64,000 bases of DNA from Erythrobacter sp. NAP1 (GTDB taxonomy: Bacteria > Pseudomonadota > Alphaproteobacteria > Sphingomonadales > Sphingomonadaceae): the NCBI RefSeq assembly GCF_000152865.1, contig NZ_CH672390.1, forward strand, positions 2,831,468 through 2,895,467, given 5' to 3'. Shown here piece after piece: positions 48,761 to 57,034 of this stretch. The stretch's first letter is position 1. Every line of letters starts with the position of its first letter. Below the pieces are notes generated by a model. That model was not told where the DNA came from. It ran no database searches and worked only from the letters and a program-made list of their open reading frames with translations. The position numbers were made by a program, and so were the translations under genes.

Positions 48761-49272
48761 CCGTAGAAGCCCGGCGCATAGGTGACCTCGCCGCTCGGCA
48801 TTTCACCGTCGAGGAGCAAAGTTTGGAAGTACTCCGCAGGTGGGCCGGGGAAGGTGATCTGTGGCACGTACTGAAATCCGAAGCGCGAATAATACTCGGG
48901 GCTTCCCAAGAGCACGATCCCCATCGCACCCGCCGCCCGCATGTCGGCGATGGCCCGCTTGACGAGTGCTCCGCCGATCCCTGCGCGCTGGACTTCGGGC
49001 CAAACGGATACCGGGCCAAGCCCGTACCAGCCTTTGGCACCATCGCTGATCTTCACCGGCGATATCGCGATATGACCAACAATGCGCGTGCCATCCTCCG
49101 CCACGAGTGACAGGGTCAGGTCACCGGCTTTGCGAAGGCGATCCACCAGATGTTGCTCGTCGCCGTCGGAGTGTTTCATGTCTGCGAAAGCTGCCTCGGT
49201 GATGGCGAAGATGATCTCTTCGTCGCCGGGCGCTTCGGGGCGGATCGTGATTGGGATTTCAGGTCCGATCAT
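48757..49272 (-). CDS. GNAT-family N-acetyltransferase
   Basis: A 171-residue acetyltransferase (Eis/YhbS type). The acetyl-CoA loop is VSVWPEVQRAGIGGALVKRAI and the fold continues with GIVLLGSPEYYSRFGFQYVP, a word shared by the YhbS-like family. ITEAAFADMKHSDGDEQHLVDRLRKAGDL is the usual N-terminal region. The substrate cannot be assigned. Its start overlaps the ribA stop (ATGA), and it is probably the last gene of the xth-ribA-GNAT run. Confidence 0.88.
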   Translation of the reverse strand: MIGPEIPITIRPEAPGDEEIIFAITEAAFADMKHSDGDEQHLVDRLRKAGDLTLSLVAEDGTRIVGHIAISPVKISDGAKGWYGLGPVSVWPEVQRAGIGGALVKRAIADMRAAGAMGIVLLGSPEYYSRFGFQYVPQITFPGPPAEYFQTLLLDGEMPSGEVTYAPGFYG

Positions 49273-50363
49273 GTCAGCAAATGCCCCGAACGATCGCGCT
49301 TGGTCGCAAGGTAACGCGCATTGTGCGGATTGTCGGGCAGCTGGTGCTGCACTCTCTCGCTCACCTCGATTCCCGCTTTGGTGAGCGCTTCGACTTTTTT
49401 GGGATTGTTGGTCATCAGCCGGACCTTTCGTGCGCCTAGCAGATGCAGCATTCGCGCGGCCACCGGAAAGTCGCGCGCTTCATCAGGCAGGCCCAGTCGC
49501 TGGTTCGCATCGACCGTATCGAAGCCCTGATCTTGCAGTCGATAGGCGCGCAGCTTGTTAACGAGGCCGATCCCGCGCCCTTCCTGCCGCATGTAAAGCA
49601 GTACGCCCCAGCCGCTGTCTTCTCGCGCATGGCGAGCCATCGCATGAAGCCCTGCATCAAGCTGTGGCCCGCAATCGCACTTTAGACTGCCGAGAACGTC
49701 CCCGGTGAGGCATTCGGAATGCAGCCTCACGAGCGGTTCGCGGTCGCCTGATTGCTCGCCGATGATGAGCGCAACATGCTCGCGCGTGTCGGCGTTCGAA
49801 CGGAAGGCCACAATCTCGGCTGTGTCGCAGGCGCTGACCGGCAGCCTTGCGCGGGTGACGATATCGAGCTGGCCCGCATCGGTGTAGGCGGCAAGATCGC
49901 TGGCAAGGAGATGGTGCGCTTCGCCGCCTTGCTCCGGGTCGACCATGAAGGCGGGAAGGATGCCTGCGATTCGCGCGAGCTCCATTGCCGCCACGGCTTC
50001 ATCGGCCCATTCGATCGCTTGTGCGCGGAACGGCCCTTTGAGTGGATTGGCAAGGTCGAGCGCCGGATCGGCGATCGCCCTCGCTTCAGGCAGCGCAATC
50101 GGCTCGCCGCCACGGATCAGGATCGGGGTGTGAGGCACATCGCTGCGCGCGGCTTCGAGTTGATTGGTGAGCTTGAGAGTGGCCGCTCGTGCAGCCGAAA
50201 TCAGAACATGACCCGCCGTGGCCGAGCTCGCAATCGCGGTCTCGATAGGAAGCAGCACAGGTCCGTCCTCGAATCCGAGAGGCCAGCCATGGCGCAGCGC
50301 GTCGACGGCCTGTGCCGCGCGCCGCTCTGCCGAAGCGACAGGGAGGTTGGCCCCCTCGCTCAA
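49269..50363 (-). CDS. ribA: GTP cyclohydrolase II with N-terminal extension
   Basis: This catalyses the first step of riboflavin synthesis. The C-terminal half holds the zinc cysteines (LHSECLTGDVLGSLKCDCGPQL) and the RQEGRGIGLVNKLRAY loop. The first 165 residues (AQAVDALRHGWPLGFEDG..., EARAIADPALDLANPLKG) resemble a RibB domain that has lost its acidic metal site. No ATG exists early in the frame. A TTG at 50363, overlapping the xth stop (TTGA), is the most likely start and gives 364 residues. The frame is open further upstream into xth. Confidence 0.85.
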   Translation of the reverse strand: MSEGANLPVASAERRAAQAVDALRHGWPLGFEDGPVLLPIETAIASSATAGHVLISAARAATLKLTNQLEAARSDVPHTPILIRGGEPIALPEARAIADPALDLANPLKGPFRAQAIEWADEAVAAMELARIAGILPAFMVDPEQGGEAHHLLASDLAAYTDAGQLDIVTRARLPVSACDTAEIVAFRSNADTREHVALIIGEQSGDREPLVRLHSECLTGDVLGSLKCDCGPQLDAGLHAMARHAREDSGWGVLLYMRQEGRGIGLVNKLRAYRLQDQGFDTVDANQRLGLPDEARDFPVAARMLHLLGARKVRLMTNNPKKVEALTKAGIEVSERVQHQLPDNPHNARYLATKRDRSGHLLT

Positions 50364-51148
50364 ATATCGAACTCGGTGACGAGCGGGATGTGATCGGAGG
50401 GCTTCTCCCAGCTGCGTGCTTCTTCCAGCAGGCGGTGTGCCTTTGCCTGCGCCGCCAGTTCGGGCGACGCCCACATATGATCAAGCCTGCGCCCGCGATC
50501 GTTCTTGCGCCAGTCGGGCGAACGATAGGACCACCAGCTGTAGTAGCGCTCGGGATCGCGGATGTGCTCGCGCCCGATATCGACCCAGCCATGCGCGTCC
50601 TTGAAACGCTGGAGCGTCTCGACCTCGATCGGCGTGTGGCTGACGACTTTAAGGAGCTGCTTGTGGCTCCAGACGTCGCTTTCAAGCGGGGCGATGTTGA
50701 AGTCGCCAACGATCAGCGTGGGCTTGTCCACCTTGTCAGCCCACTTGGTCATGCGCCCGAGGAAATCGAGCTTCTGTCCGAATTTCACGTTCTTCTCGCG
50801 GTCGGGAATGTCGCCGCCTGCGGGCACGTAGACATTCTCGATCAGCATATCCTTGCCCACGACCTCGACACCGACATGGCGCGCTTCGCCATTGTCCTGC
50901 CAGTCGTGGCGCGAAATTTCGCGGATCGGAACGCGGCTGACGGTGGCGACCCCGTGATAGCCTTTCTGCCCGCTGATCGCCTGATGCTCGTACCCCATTT
51001 CGGCCAGCGCCTCGGCGGGGAAGAGATGACTCTCGCATTTGATCTCCTGCAGGCACAGGACGTCGGGGGCCTCGGCCTTGAGATACTTTTCGATGATCGG
51101 CAGGCGCAGGCGAGCCGAATTGATATTCCAGGTAGCGACAGACAGCAT
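50360..51148 (-). CDS. xth: Exodeoxyribonuclease III
   Basis: A 262-residue AP endonuclease and 3'-5' exonuclease for base-excision repair. Motifs are ATWNINSARLRL, LCLQEIKCE (metal Glu), YHGVATVSRV, VGDFNIAP (Asp and Asn), the RLDHMWASPEL region and SDHIPLV (catalytic His). Length matches E. coli XthA. It is divergent from the alkaline phosphatase gene over about 100 bases, and its stop overlaps the proposed TTG start of ribA. Confidence 0.96.
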   Translation of the reverse strand: MLSVATWNINSARLRLPIIEKYLKAEAPDVLCLQEIKCESHLFPAEALAEMGYEHQAISGQKGYHGVATVSRVPIREISRHDWQDNGEARHVGVEVVGKDMLIENVYVPAGGDIPDREKNVKFGQKLDFLGRMTKWADKVDKPTLIVGDFNIAPLESDVWSHKQLLKVVSHTPIEVETLQRFKDAHGWVDIGREHIRDPERYYSWWSYRSPDWRKNDRGRRLDHMWASPELAAQAKAHRLLEEARSWEKPSDHIPLVTEFDI

Positions 51149-51249
51149 GGGGGCGATTTAGGCAGCGCCTTCGAAAAACGCCACCTTTCACTTCCCCGAC
51201 ATGCGCATAAGCGATAGCGAGACGCGCAAACTCAATGGAGACCCTTGTG

Positions 51250-52683
51250 ATGACCCGCTCGCTCACCGCCCTGCTCGCCACCACCACGTTCGCTCTGGGC
51301 GCCTGCACTACCGACCAGGGGACCGCGCCGCTTGCGAGCGCCTCGACTTATGCCGAACCGGCCGACGAGGCGGCCGAGCCTCGCGCGAAGAACGTGATCC
51401 TGTTCATCGGCGATGGCATGGGAATTTCAACGATCACCGCCGCTCGCATCTACGCCGGGCAAAAGCGCGGGCAGAGCGGTGAGGAATATGTCCTGCCGTT
51501 TGAGACATTCGATAATGTCGCGCTGGTAAAGACCTACAACACCAACGCGCAGGTGCCCGACAGCGCGGGAACCGCGACGGCGATGCATTCGGGCAGCAAG
51601 ACCAAGATCGGATTTCTGGGAGTGGGTCCCGAGGCTCGGCGCAGCTCATGCGCAGGCACGCTCGCCCACCCGCTTCCGCTGCTTGGCGAGGAAGTCAATG
51701 AGCGCGGCCTTGCGCTTGGCATCGTCTCGACCGCGCGGATCACGCACGCAACGCCTGCAAGCGTTTATGCGCGCGCGGCAGACCGCGACTGGGAAGCCTA
51801 TCTCGAGCGTGTCATTGATCCGGAGACCCCCGGCTGCCGCGACATCGCGACCCAGCTGGTCGAAAGCGATTTCAACGTGGCGCTTGGCGGAGGCGCGCGC
51901 GCGTTCTTCGGCAGCGAAAATGGCGGGGGCCGCCGTGAAGAGGTCGCCGATCTACCGGCAGGCTGGGTCGCTCGCACGGGCGGCACGTATGTGACCACCG
52001 CTCAGGAGCTTGCAGCAGCACCAGCGGATGCTCCAGTTTTCGGGCTCTTTTCGAACAGCCACATGGCCTACATGGCCGAAAAGGAAGCAAACTCGACCGA
52101 GCCTACGCTGACCGAGATGACTGAGCAGGCGATCACGCGGCTTTCGAACGATCCCGACGGATATTACCTGATGGTCGAATCGGGCCGGATCGACCACGGC
52201 CACCATGCGGGTCGAGCAGGACTGGCGCTTGAGGAAGCGGTCGAGTTCGCGAATGCGATCGAATACGCAATCCAGAACACCAACCCGGAAGAGACGCTGA
52301 TCCTCGTCACTGCCGATCACAGTCACGTCTTCACGATTTCAGGCTATCCGAGGCGCGGCAACGACATTCTCGGCCTCGTCGTTCCGCCCAGCGAAGGCGA
52401 AGACGGCGAAGCGGCAGAGCCCACGCTCGCGCAGGATGAAAAGCCCTACACCACGCTCGGATACGGCAACGGCCCCGGCTCGATAGCGGGCGAAGCCGAA
52501 CGTCCGATCCCCGAAACCGGCGTCGCAGCACGCCAGCAATCGACCGTCCCGCTCTACAGCGAAACCCATGCGGGCGAAGACGTCGCGCTCTACGCTCAGG
52601 GTCCAGGAGCCGATAAGGCGCGCGGCGTGATCGAACAGAACGTCATCTACGACATCATCCGCAGCGCTTATGGGTGGGAATGA
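51250..52683 (+). CDS. Alkaline phosphatase, lipoprotein form
   Basis: A 477-residue PhoA-superfamily phosphomonoesterase. A lipoprotein signal ends at FALGAC (Cys19). Metal and active sites are NVILFIGDGMG (Asp), VPDSAGTATAMHSG with nucleophile Ser105, VESGRIDHGHHAG and VTADHSH. It should free phosphate from organic esters at the cell surface. The ATG at 51250 has GGAG nine bases upstream; an ATG at 51235 would add five residues. No Pho box could be identified. Confidence 0.92.
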   Translation: MTRSLTALLATTTFALGACTTDQGTAPLASASTYAEPADEAAEPRAKNVILFIGDGMGISTITAARIYAGQKRGQSGEEYVLPFETFDNVALVKTYNTNAQVPDSAGTATAMHSGSKTKIGFLGVGPEARRSSCAGTLAHPLPLLGEEVNERGLALGIVSTARITHATPASVYARAADRDWEAYLERVIDPETPGCRDIATQLVESDFNVALGGGARAFFGSENGGGRREEVADLPAGWVARTGGTYVTTAQELAAAPADAPVFGLFSNSHMAYMAEKEANSTEPTLTEMTEQAITRLSNDPDGYYLMVESGRIDHGHHAGRAGLALEEAVEFANAIEYAIQNTNPEETLILVTADHSHVFTISGYPRRGNDILGLVVPPSEGEDGEAAEPTLAQDEKPYTTLGYGNGPGSIAGEAERPIPETGVAARQQSTVPLYSETHAGEDVALYAQGPGADKARGVIEQNVIYDIIRSAYGWE

Positions 52684-52736
52684 ATCACATTTTGCAGGCC
52701 CGCATCAATTCGGCTGCAGGTGAAGAATGACAAAAA

Positions 52737-52771
52737 AAGCCCCTGTGCCGGGGGCGGTGGCACAGGGGCTT
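52737..52771 (-). terminator. Strong rho-independent terminator (reverse strand)
   Basis: AAGCCCCTGTGCC (52737-52749) pairs perfectly with GGCACAGGGGCTT (52759-52771) around a nine-base loop. On the reverse strand the stem is followed by a run of seven T; on the forward strand no T-run follows. It therefore ends reverse transcription, either of lolA (stop at 52944) or of a small RNA between them. Forward termination of the phosphatase gene is possible but weaker. Confidence 0.8.
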
Positions 52772-52870
52772 CGTCTTAGCGTTCGTCACGCTTTTGCAAG
52801 GCGGCCATTCTCGGTGGAGGGGCAACAGGGGGGAAACCCTTCCTCGCCCGCCTTGATGTAAGAAATACGA
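52737..52870 (-). ncRNA. Candidate small RNA or lolA 3' UTR RNA
   Basis: Between the lolA stop and the terminator, reverse-strand sequence has an 8-bp stem (CAAGGCGG 52848-52855 side with CCGCCTTG 52797-52804 side) enclosing a pyrimidine-rich segment (complement of 52816-52833, containing CCCCTCC and CCCCCC). C-rich single-stranded loops opposite the Shine-Dalgarno sequence are known in alphaproteobacterial regulatory RNAs. No clear promoter was found, so the 5' end is a guess. It may be only the 3' end of the lolA transcript. Confidence 0.35.
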
Positions 52871-52943
52871 CCCGTTCGCTTTCGCCTATATGAACGCGCA
52901 CCTAGGTTTGTCGCGTTCCTACAACTTTTCGCGGGCGAAACGT

Positions 52944-53603
52944 TCAGCGTGGGCGACGGGATGAGCGGCGCGGATCGCGGAAATTGAACGTGCTGTCAGG
53001 AACCGAAACTCCGTAGCGGTGATTCGTCAGCCGAACAGTGGTTCGGTGATTCTGCGCATCGAGCGCGACCCAATGTGTCAGCTGCAAGCCGCCCGGAGCA
53101 CTGGAATTGCGCACGAAGATAAGATTCATGCGCCCGAGTTCCGGCTTGTTAGGATCGCGCACATCAATGCTGAGCACGTCCGGATTGCCCGTGGGGATCA
53201 GCGTGCCGTAGTCCTTCATGTCGCGTTCGGGATCGAGCAACGCGCCGAGCGGCGAATTGCGGATCGGCCATCGCTCCACCTGATTGACCTCATAATCGAC
53301 CATGTAGAGCGAGCGTCCGTTGGAGACGATCAGCAGGTCCGAATCGCGCCCGTAATCGAAACGAATCTTGCCCGGGCTCTTGAGCGTCATGGTCCCGCGC
53401 GCGGTCCGCCCCTGGCGGTCGGTCTGCGAGAAGTCGGCCTTCATGGTCGAAATGCTGCGCAACGCCGAGACCGCGCGATCGAGGTCGGCGGAGGATTGCG
53501 CGAGCGCATGCGGTGCCGGCTCGCCATGCGGCAGCGACACGCCAAGTGCGATCGTCCCGGCAGCGGCGAGGGCCATACCGGTGCGGCGGAGATGTTTGAG
53601 CAT
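52944..53603 (-). CDS. lolA: Outer-membrane lipoprotein carrier protein, LolA-like
   Basis: A 219-residue periplasmic chaperone that carries lipoproteins to the outer membrane. A signal peptide ends near HALA at residue 35. The core includes VSALRSISTMKADFSQTDRQGRTARGTMTLKSPGKIRFDYG and VSNGRSLYMVDYEVNQVERWPI, typical of LolA. The ATG at 53603 has GAGG seven bases before, better spaced than the ATG at 53609. No LolB gene is adjacent, as is common in alphaproteobacteria. Confidence 0.88.
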   Translation of the reverse strand: MLKHLRRTGMALAAAGTIALGVSLPHGEPAPHALAQSSADLDRAVSALRSISTMKADFSQTDRQGRTARGTMTLKSPGKIRFDYGRDSDLLIVSNGRSLYMVDYEVNQVERWPIRNSPLGALLDPERDMKDYGTLIPTGNPDVLSIDVRDPNKPELGRMNLIFVRNSSAPGGLQLTHWVALDAQNHRTTVRLTNHRYGVSVPDSTFNFRDPRRSSRRPR

Positions 53604-53679
53604 GGTCATGCCTCGTGATTTAGGTTCGAGGCGTTGAACCGCGGCTTAATCGAAAGGTTCCAAGAATGGGAAGGCATTT

Positions 53680-53693
53680 CGGCACAAGTGCCG
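53680..53693 (-). terminator. Small hairpin after rpmG
   Basis: CGGCA (53680-53684) and TGCCG (53689-53693) pair around a four-base loop (CTTG on the reverse strand), eight bases after the rpmG stop. No T-run follows on the reverse strand, so termination is uncertain. Confidence 0.3.
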
Positions 53694-53700
53694 GAAAACC

Positions 53701-53869
53701 TTACTTGATCTTGGCTTCCTTGAACTCGACGTGCTTCTTTGCGACCGGGTCGTACTTACGGAACACCATCTTTTCGGTGATGTTGCGCGGGTTCTTCTTG
53801 GTCACGTAGTAAAAGCCCGTTCCCTCGGTCGAGACGAGCTTGATCTTGACGGTTGCGGGCTTCGCCATG
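53701..53869 (-). pseudogene. rpmG: 50S ribosomal protein L33, frameshifted as given
   Basis: The reverse strand begins [16 protein letters not shown] in one frame and ends [15 protein letters not shown]... [10 protein letters not shown] in another; both halves match L33 well. The span from ATG to the expected stop is 169 bases, not a multiple of three, and the frames join at the AAA of GGGAAACGGG (53820-53822 on the forward strand). With one A fewer the product would be a normal 55-residue L33. As written, translation stops early after VP. L33 is widely kept, so a sequencing or assembly error is as likely as a real mutation. Confidence 0.85.
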
Positions 53870-53986
53870 GCGGTTTCCTACAGATCGGGTGAGGCCTGTT
53901 CGGCCTGAAAAACAAAGGGCGACGCGTCGTGCGCCGCCTCACAGAAGCGCGCCAATGAGCGATTCACCCTCGAAAGTCAAGCGGAG

Positions 53987-54403
53987 TTACCAATCCGAGC
54001 GACTGACCTTGCCGCGCTTGGCCTTCACCTCGCCGCGCGCTTTCTTCGCCTTGAGCCGCTGCGTCTTGCCGACGCGGTTCACGCGGGTCTTGGCGCGCTT
54101 CTTTGGAGCGCGGTGCGCATCCTTGAGCATCTCTTCAAGCTTGTCGCGCGCCGCTTGCCGATTCGCATCCTGCGTGCGGTGCGCCCTTGCGGTGATGAGA
54201 AGGTCACCGCTTGCGGTCAGTTTAGAGCCCGCAATCGTGCGCAGCCTTGCAAAGACCGGAGGCGGCAGGCGCAGCGCGTAGACGTTGACGCGCAGCTGCA
54301 CTTCGGTCGCGACCTTGTTCGCATTCTGCCCGCCCGGCCCAGACCCTGCGAGGAAGCTTTCCTCGGCAAGCGCATGAGCCCGGTCGAGGAGCGCGGGATC
54401 CAC
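53987..54403 (-). CDS. arfB: Alternative ribosome-rescue peptidyl-tRNA hydrolase (ArfB/YaeJ)
   Basis: A 138-residue release factor-like protein that frees stalled ribosomes lacking a stop codon. The catalytic GGQ is in AGSGPGGQNANKV (residues about 20-32). The C-terminal tail is long, basic and flexible (KKRAKTRVNRVGKTQRLKAKKARGEVKAKRGK), which enters the empty mRNA channel. It starts with GTG, two bases after the stop of the RluA-family gene, so the two are coupled. Confidence 0.93.
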   Translation of the reverse strand: MDPALLDRAHALAEESFLAGSGPGGQNANKVATEVQLRVNVYALRLPPPVFARLRTIAGSKLTASGDLLITARAHRTQDANRQAARDKLEEMLKDAHRAPKKRAKTRVNRVGKTQRLKAKKARGEVKAKRGKVSRSDW

Positions 54404-54405
54404 CC

Positions 54406-55110
54406 TCAGGCCTCTTCCTGAAGTGCGGGCGCAGGCGGCGCGCTCAGCCCGGCGCGCTCGAAATCGGCAGGGAAGGGTGCATGAGCGAAGATCGTGTTCT
54501 TGCCTTCGCGCTTCACGCTGATCGTTTCGGCATGGAGCATTGTGCGAGGCGCGCCCTTGTTCTGCCCGCGCACCGGACCATAGACCGGGTCGCCGAGCAG
54601 CGGCGCGCCAAGACCCTGCAAGGCATGGACGCGAAGCTGGTGAGTGCGCCCTGTCTCAGGCCGGAAGCGGATGAGCGAGCGCTTCTTGTCGCCCTCGCCG
54701 ATCGTCTCGATCAGCTCCCAATGCGAGATCGCGGGCTTGCCCTTCCTGGCCGCAATCATGCGCCAGCCTTTTTCGGCAGAGCTGATCTTAGACAGAGACA
54801 ATTCGATCGTTCCCGAACTTTCCGAGGGTTCGAAATCGATCACGGCGAGATAGGTCTTGCCCACCAGGCGATCTTCGAAGGCCTTGTTGAAGCGTTTGAG
54901 CGCCTTGGGATTGCGAGCGAGCAGCAGGCAGCCGCTCGTGTCTGTGTCGAGCCGATGCACCGGGACAGGCGGGCGCTGAAAGCCAAGCTTCAATTGCTCG
55001 ATATGATCGAACAGCGCCGGGCCGCCGCGCTTGGGGCGGTCGACTGGAAGCCCTGCAGGTTTGTCGATGACGAGCGCTTCGCCGTCTTCGTAGATTATCG
55101 GAATGTTCAT
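54406..55110 (-). CDS. RluA-family pseudouridine synthase
   Basis: A 234-residue RNA pseudouridine synthase. The catalytic Asp is in HRLDTDTSGCLLLA, and RFRPETGRTHQLRVH is the second conserved motif; LLGDPVYGP follows. There is no S4 domain, so it resembles RluA or TruC-type enzymes; the target RNA cannot be named. Its start overlaps the pabBC stop by four bases and arfB follows closely, forming a three-gene run. Confidence 0.92.
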   Translation of the reverse strand: MNIPIIYEDGEALVIDKPAGLPVDRPKRGGPALFDHIEQLKLGFQRPPVPVHRLDTDTSGCLLLARNPKALKRFNKAFEDRLVGKTYLAVIDFEPSESSGTIELSLSKISSAEKGWRMIAARKGKPAISHWELIETIGEGDKKRSLIRFRPETGRTHQLRVHALQGLGAPLLGDPVYGPVRGQNKGAPRTMLHAETISVKREGKNTIFAHAPFPADFERAGLSAPPAPALQEEA

Positions 55111-56930
55111 ATGAGTTCTGCTGAAAACAGGCCGCGCACTGCGTTGCCCAGTTGAAAACCGTTTGTGAGATCGCCGAGCGTCAATTCCGCTTCGCGCGCC
55201 TGACCCTTCTCGATGAGATATTCGCGCAGGACGCCCGGAAGCAGGCCGAGCGATGCTGGCGGCGTAAGCAGCACGCCATCGCGCTCAACAAAGATGTTGG
55301 TGAAGCTGCCTTCGGTGACGAGCCCATCGTCGCGCACCAGAACAGCTTCCTGCGCGCCGTGTTCGCGCGCAGCCTCGAGTGCGTCCTCGTAGAAACCGCG
55401 ATCGGTCGTCTTGTGCGACAAACGCCAATCGGACGGGTCTAGCGGGCTGGGCAGTGCGGCGACCTTCACCGCGCCCTCGAAGGGTGCTGGCATCGGCTGT
55501 GTCTCAAGCGCGCTGGCACCGCTGCGCGAAGCGAGCAGGCGCAGTTTGACAGGCTCCTCAAGCTCGAAACACAGTGCCTGGATCTGATTGCGCAACGCAT
55601 GCCGGTCAAACTGAAAACCGAGCGCCGCCGCGCTTTTCTTCATCCGAGCAAGATGCAGCTCAAGCAGTGCAATTCCCGTTTCGGGATCGAAGGACATCGT
55701 TTCTATGAGGTCAAAACCGGGCGCGAATAGGTCTGGAGAGGAGCGACGGATGAAACCCGCCTTTACCTCGCATTCGCGGCGCTCTCCCAGTGGGTCGCTG
55801 TCTGCAACGATGGCGGAACCAACGCCGAGCACAGCATCGCCCTGACCATTCTCGACGGGTGTGAGCCGAAGCGTGCGAATTGCAACGTTGAAAGCCGCTG
55901 CGCCGTCCGAACCGATCCGACCGATCGCCCCGCAATAGGGCCCGCGCGCATCGCGCTCGACCTCGCCGATCAGTTCCATCGCGCGGATCTTCGGCGCGCC
56001 GGTGATTGACCCGCAGGGGAAGAGCGCGCGCACCAGATCCATCGCGCCCATGCCCTGCGCCAACTGTGCTCTGACGCTCGACACCATCTGATGCACAGTC
56101 GGATAGCTCTCGACCGCGAAGGGCGAATCGACGCGCACGGTGCCCGGCACGGCCACGCGTGACAGGTCGTTGCGCATGAGGTCGACGATCATCAGGTTCT
56201 CGGCCTTGTCCTTGACCGAGCTTGCGAGCTCTTCAGCCAAAGCTGTGTCCTGCTCTGCGTTGCTTGAGCGCGGGCGAGTGCCCTTCATCGGCTTGGCCTT
56301 GGCTTTGCCGTCCTCATCGAGCGCCACGAACAGTTCGGGCGAGAAGCTGAGCAGCCAGTGCGATCCATCGAAAACCACCCCGCCATAGCCAGCATTCGCT
56401 GCGCCTCTCAGCGATGCGTAGAGCGCCTGCGGATCGCCGCGATACGACCCGGCGAGCGGATAGGTGAGGTTCGCCTGATAGATGTCGCCAGCATGGATTG
56501 CTTCGCGCAATGTTTCGAACGCAGTCTCATATCCGCCGGGTGATAGTTGCGGGTCGAGCGGGCCGAGGCTTGCCGGGCCCTCTCCCCTTGTCGCAAGCCA
56601 TGATGGCACATCGGCGGCGGGAATTCGCGAGGGCGCATCGAACAGCCCCAGCCACACCAGCGCACCGCCCGCACCGCTGCGCGCTGAGGCGGGAGGCGCA
56701 AGGCGATCCTCGAGCGCTAGACCAGCTTCGTAAGCGATGTACCCTGCAAGCTCACCGCCAGTCTTGCGCGCCTGCTCTGCAGCTTCGAGCGCGTCGGCGA
56801 CTTCATCGGGTCGATAGGCAATGAATGTTTCGCGCGGGTTTTCGTAATACAGCGCGTCCGCCGCGCCGCCATCGGGTGCGCGGGCATCGTCCAGCAATAC
56901 GAAACTGTGCGGCTCTGCGTCCTGACCCAT
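55107..56930 (-). CDS. pabBC: Fused aminodeoxychorismate synthase I and aminodeoxychorismate lyase (PabB-PabC)
   Basis: A 607-residue bifunctional protein making p-aminobenzoate for folate. The PabB part (about 1-385) has [36 protein letters not shown] and [18 protein letters not shown]. The PabC part (about 400-607) has [12 protein letters not shown], the PLP Lys region [14 protein letters not shown] and [17 protein letters not shown]. Both catalytic halves look intact. The partner PabA is not in the window. It leads the run with the RluA-type gene and arfB. Confidence 0.93.
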   Translation of the reverse strand: MGQDAEPHSFVLLDDARAPDGGAADALYYENPRETFIAYRPDEVADALEAAEQARKTGGELAGYIAYEAGLALEDRLAPPASARSGAGGALVWLGLFDAPSRIPAADVPSWLATRGEGPASLGPLDPQLSPGGYETAFETLREAIHAGDIYQANLTYPLAGSYRGDPQALYASLRGAANAGYGGVVFDGSHWLLSFSPELFVALDEDGKAKAKPMKGTRPRSSNAEQDTALAEELASSVKDKAENLMIVDLMRNDLSRVAVPGTVRVDSPFAVESYPTVHQMVSSVRAQLAQGMGAMDLVRALFPCGSITGAPKIRAMELIGEVERDARGPYCGAIGRIGSDGAAAFNVAIRTLRLTPVENGQGDAVLGVGSAIVADSDPLGERRECEVKAGFIRRSSPDLFAPGFDLIETMSFDPETGIALLELHLARMKKSAAALGFQFDRHALRNQIQALCFELEEPVKLRLLASRSGASALETQPMPAPFEGAVKVAALPSPLDPSDWRLSHKTTDRGFYEDALEAAREHGAQEAVLVRDDGLVTEGSFTNIFVERDGVLLTPPASLGLLPGVLREYLIEKGQAREAELTLGDLTNGFQLGNAVRGLFSAELI

Positions 56931-57034
56931 GCTCCCGCCTTAGCCTATCCGGCGGCCAAGTCGATAGGTTGACCGTCCCGCTTTCGATCTTCAAACCTCG
57001 CGCAAACACTTTTGATCGAGGGCGGGTGCATTTA

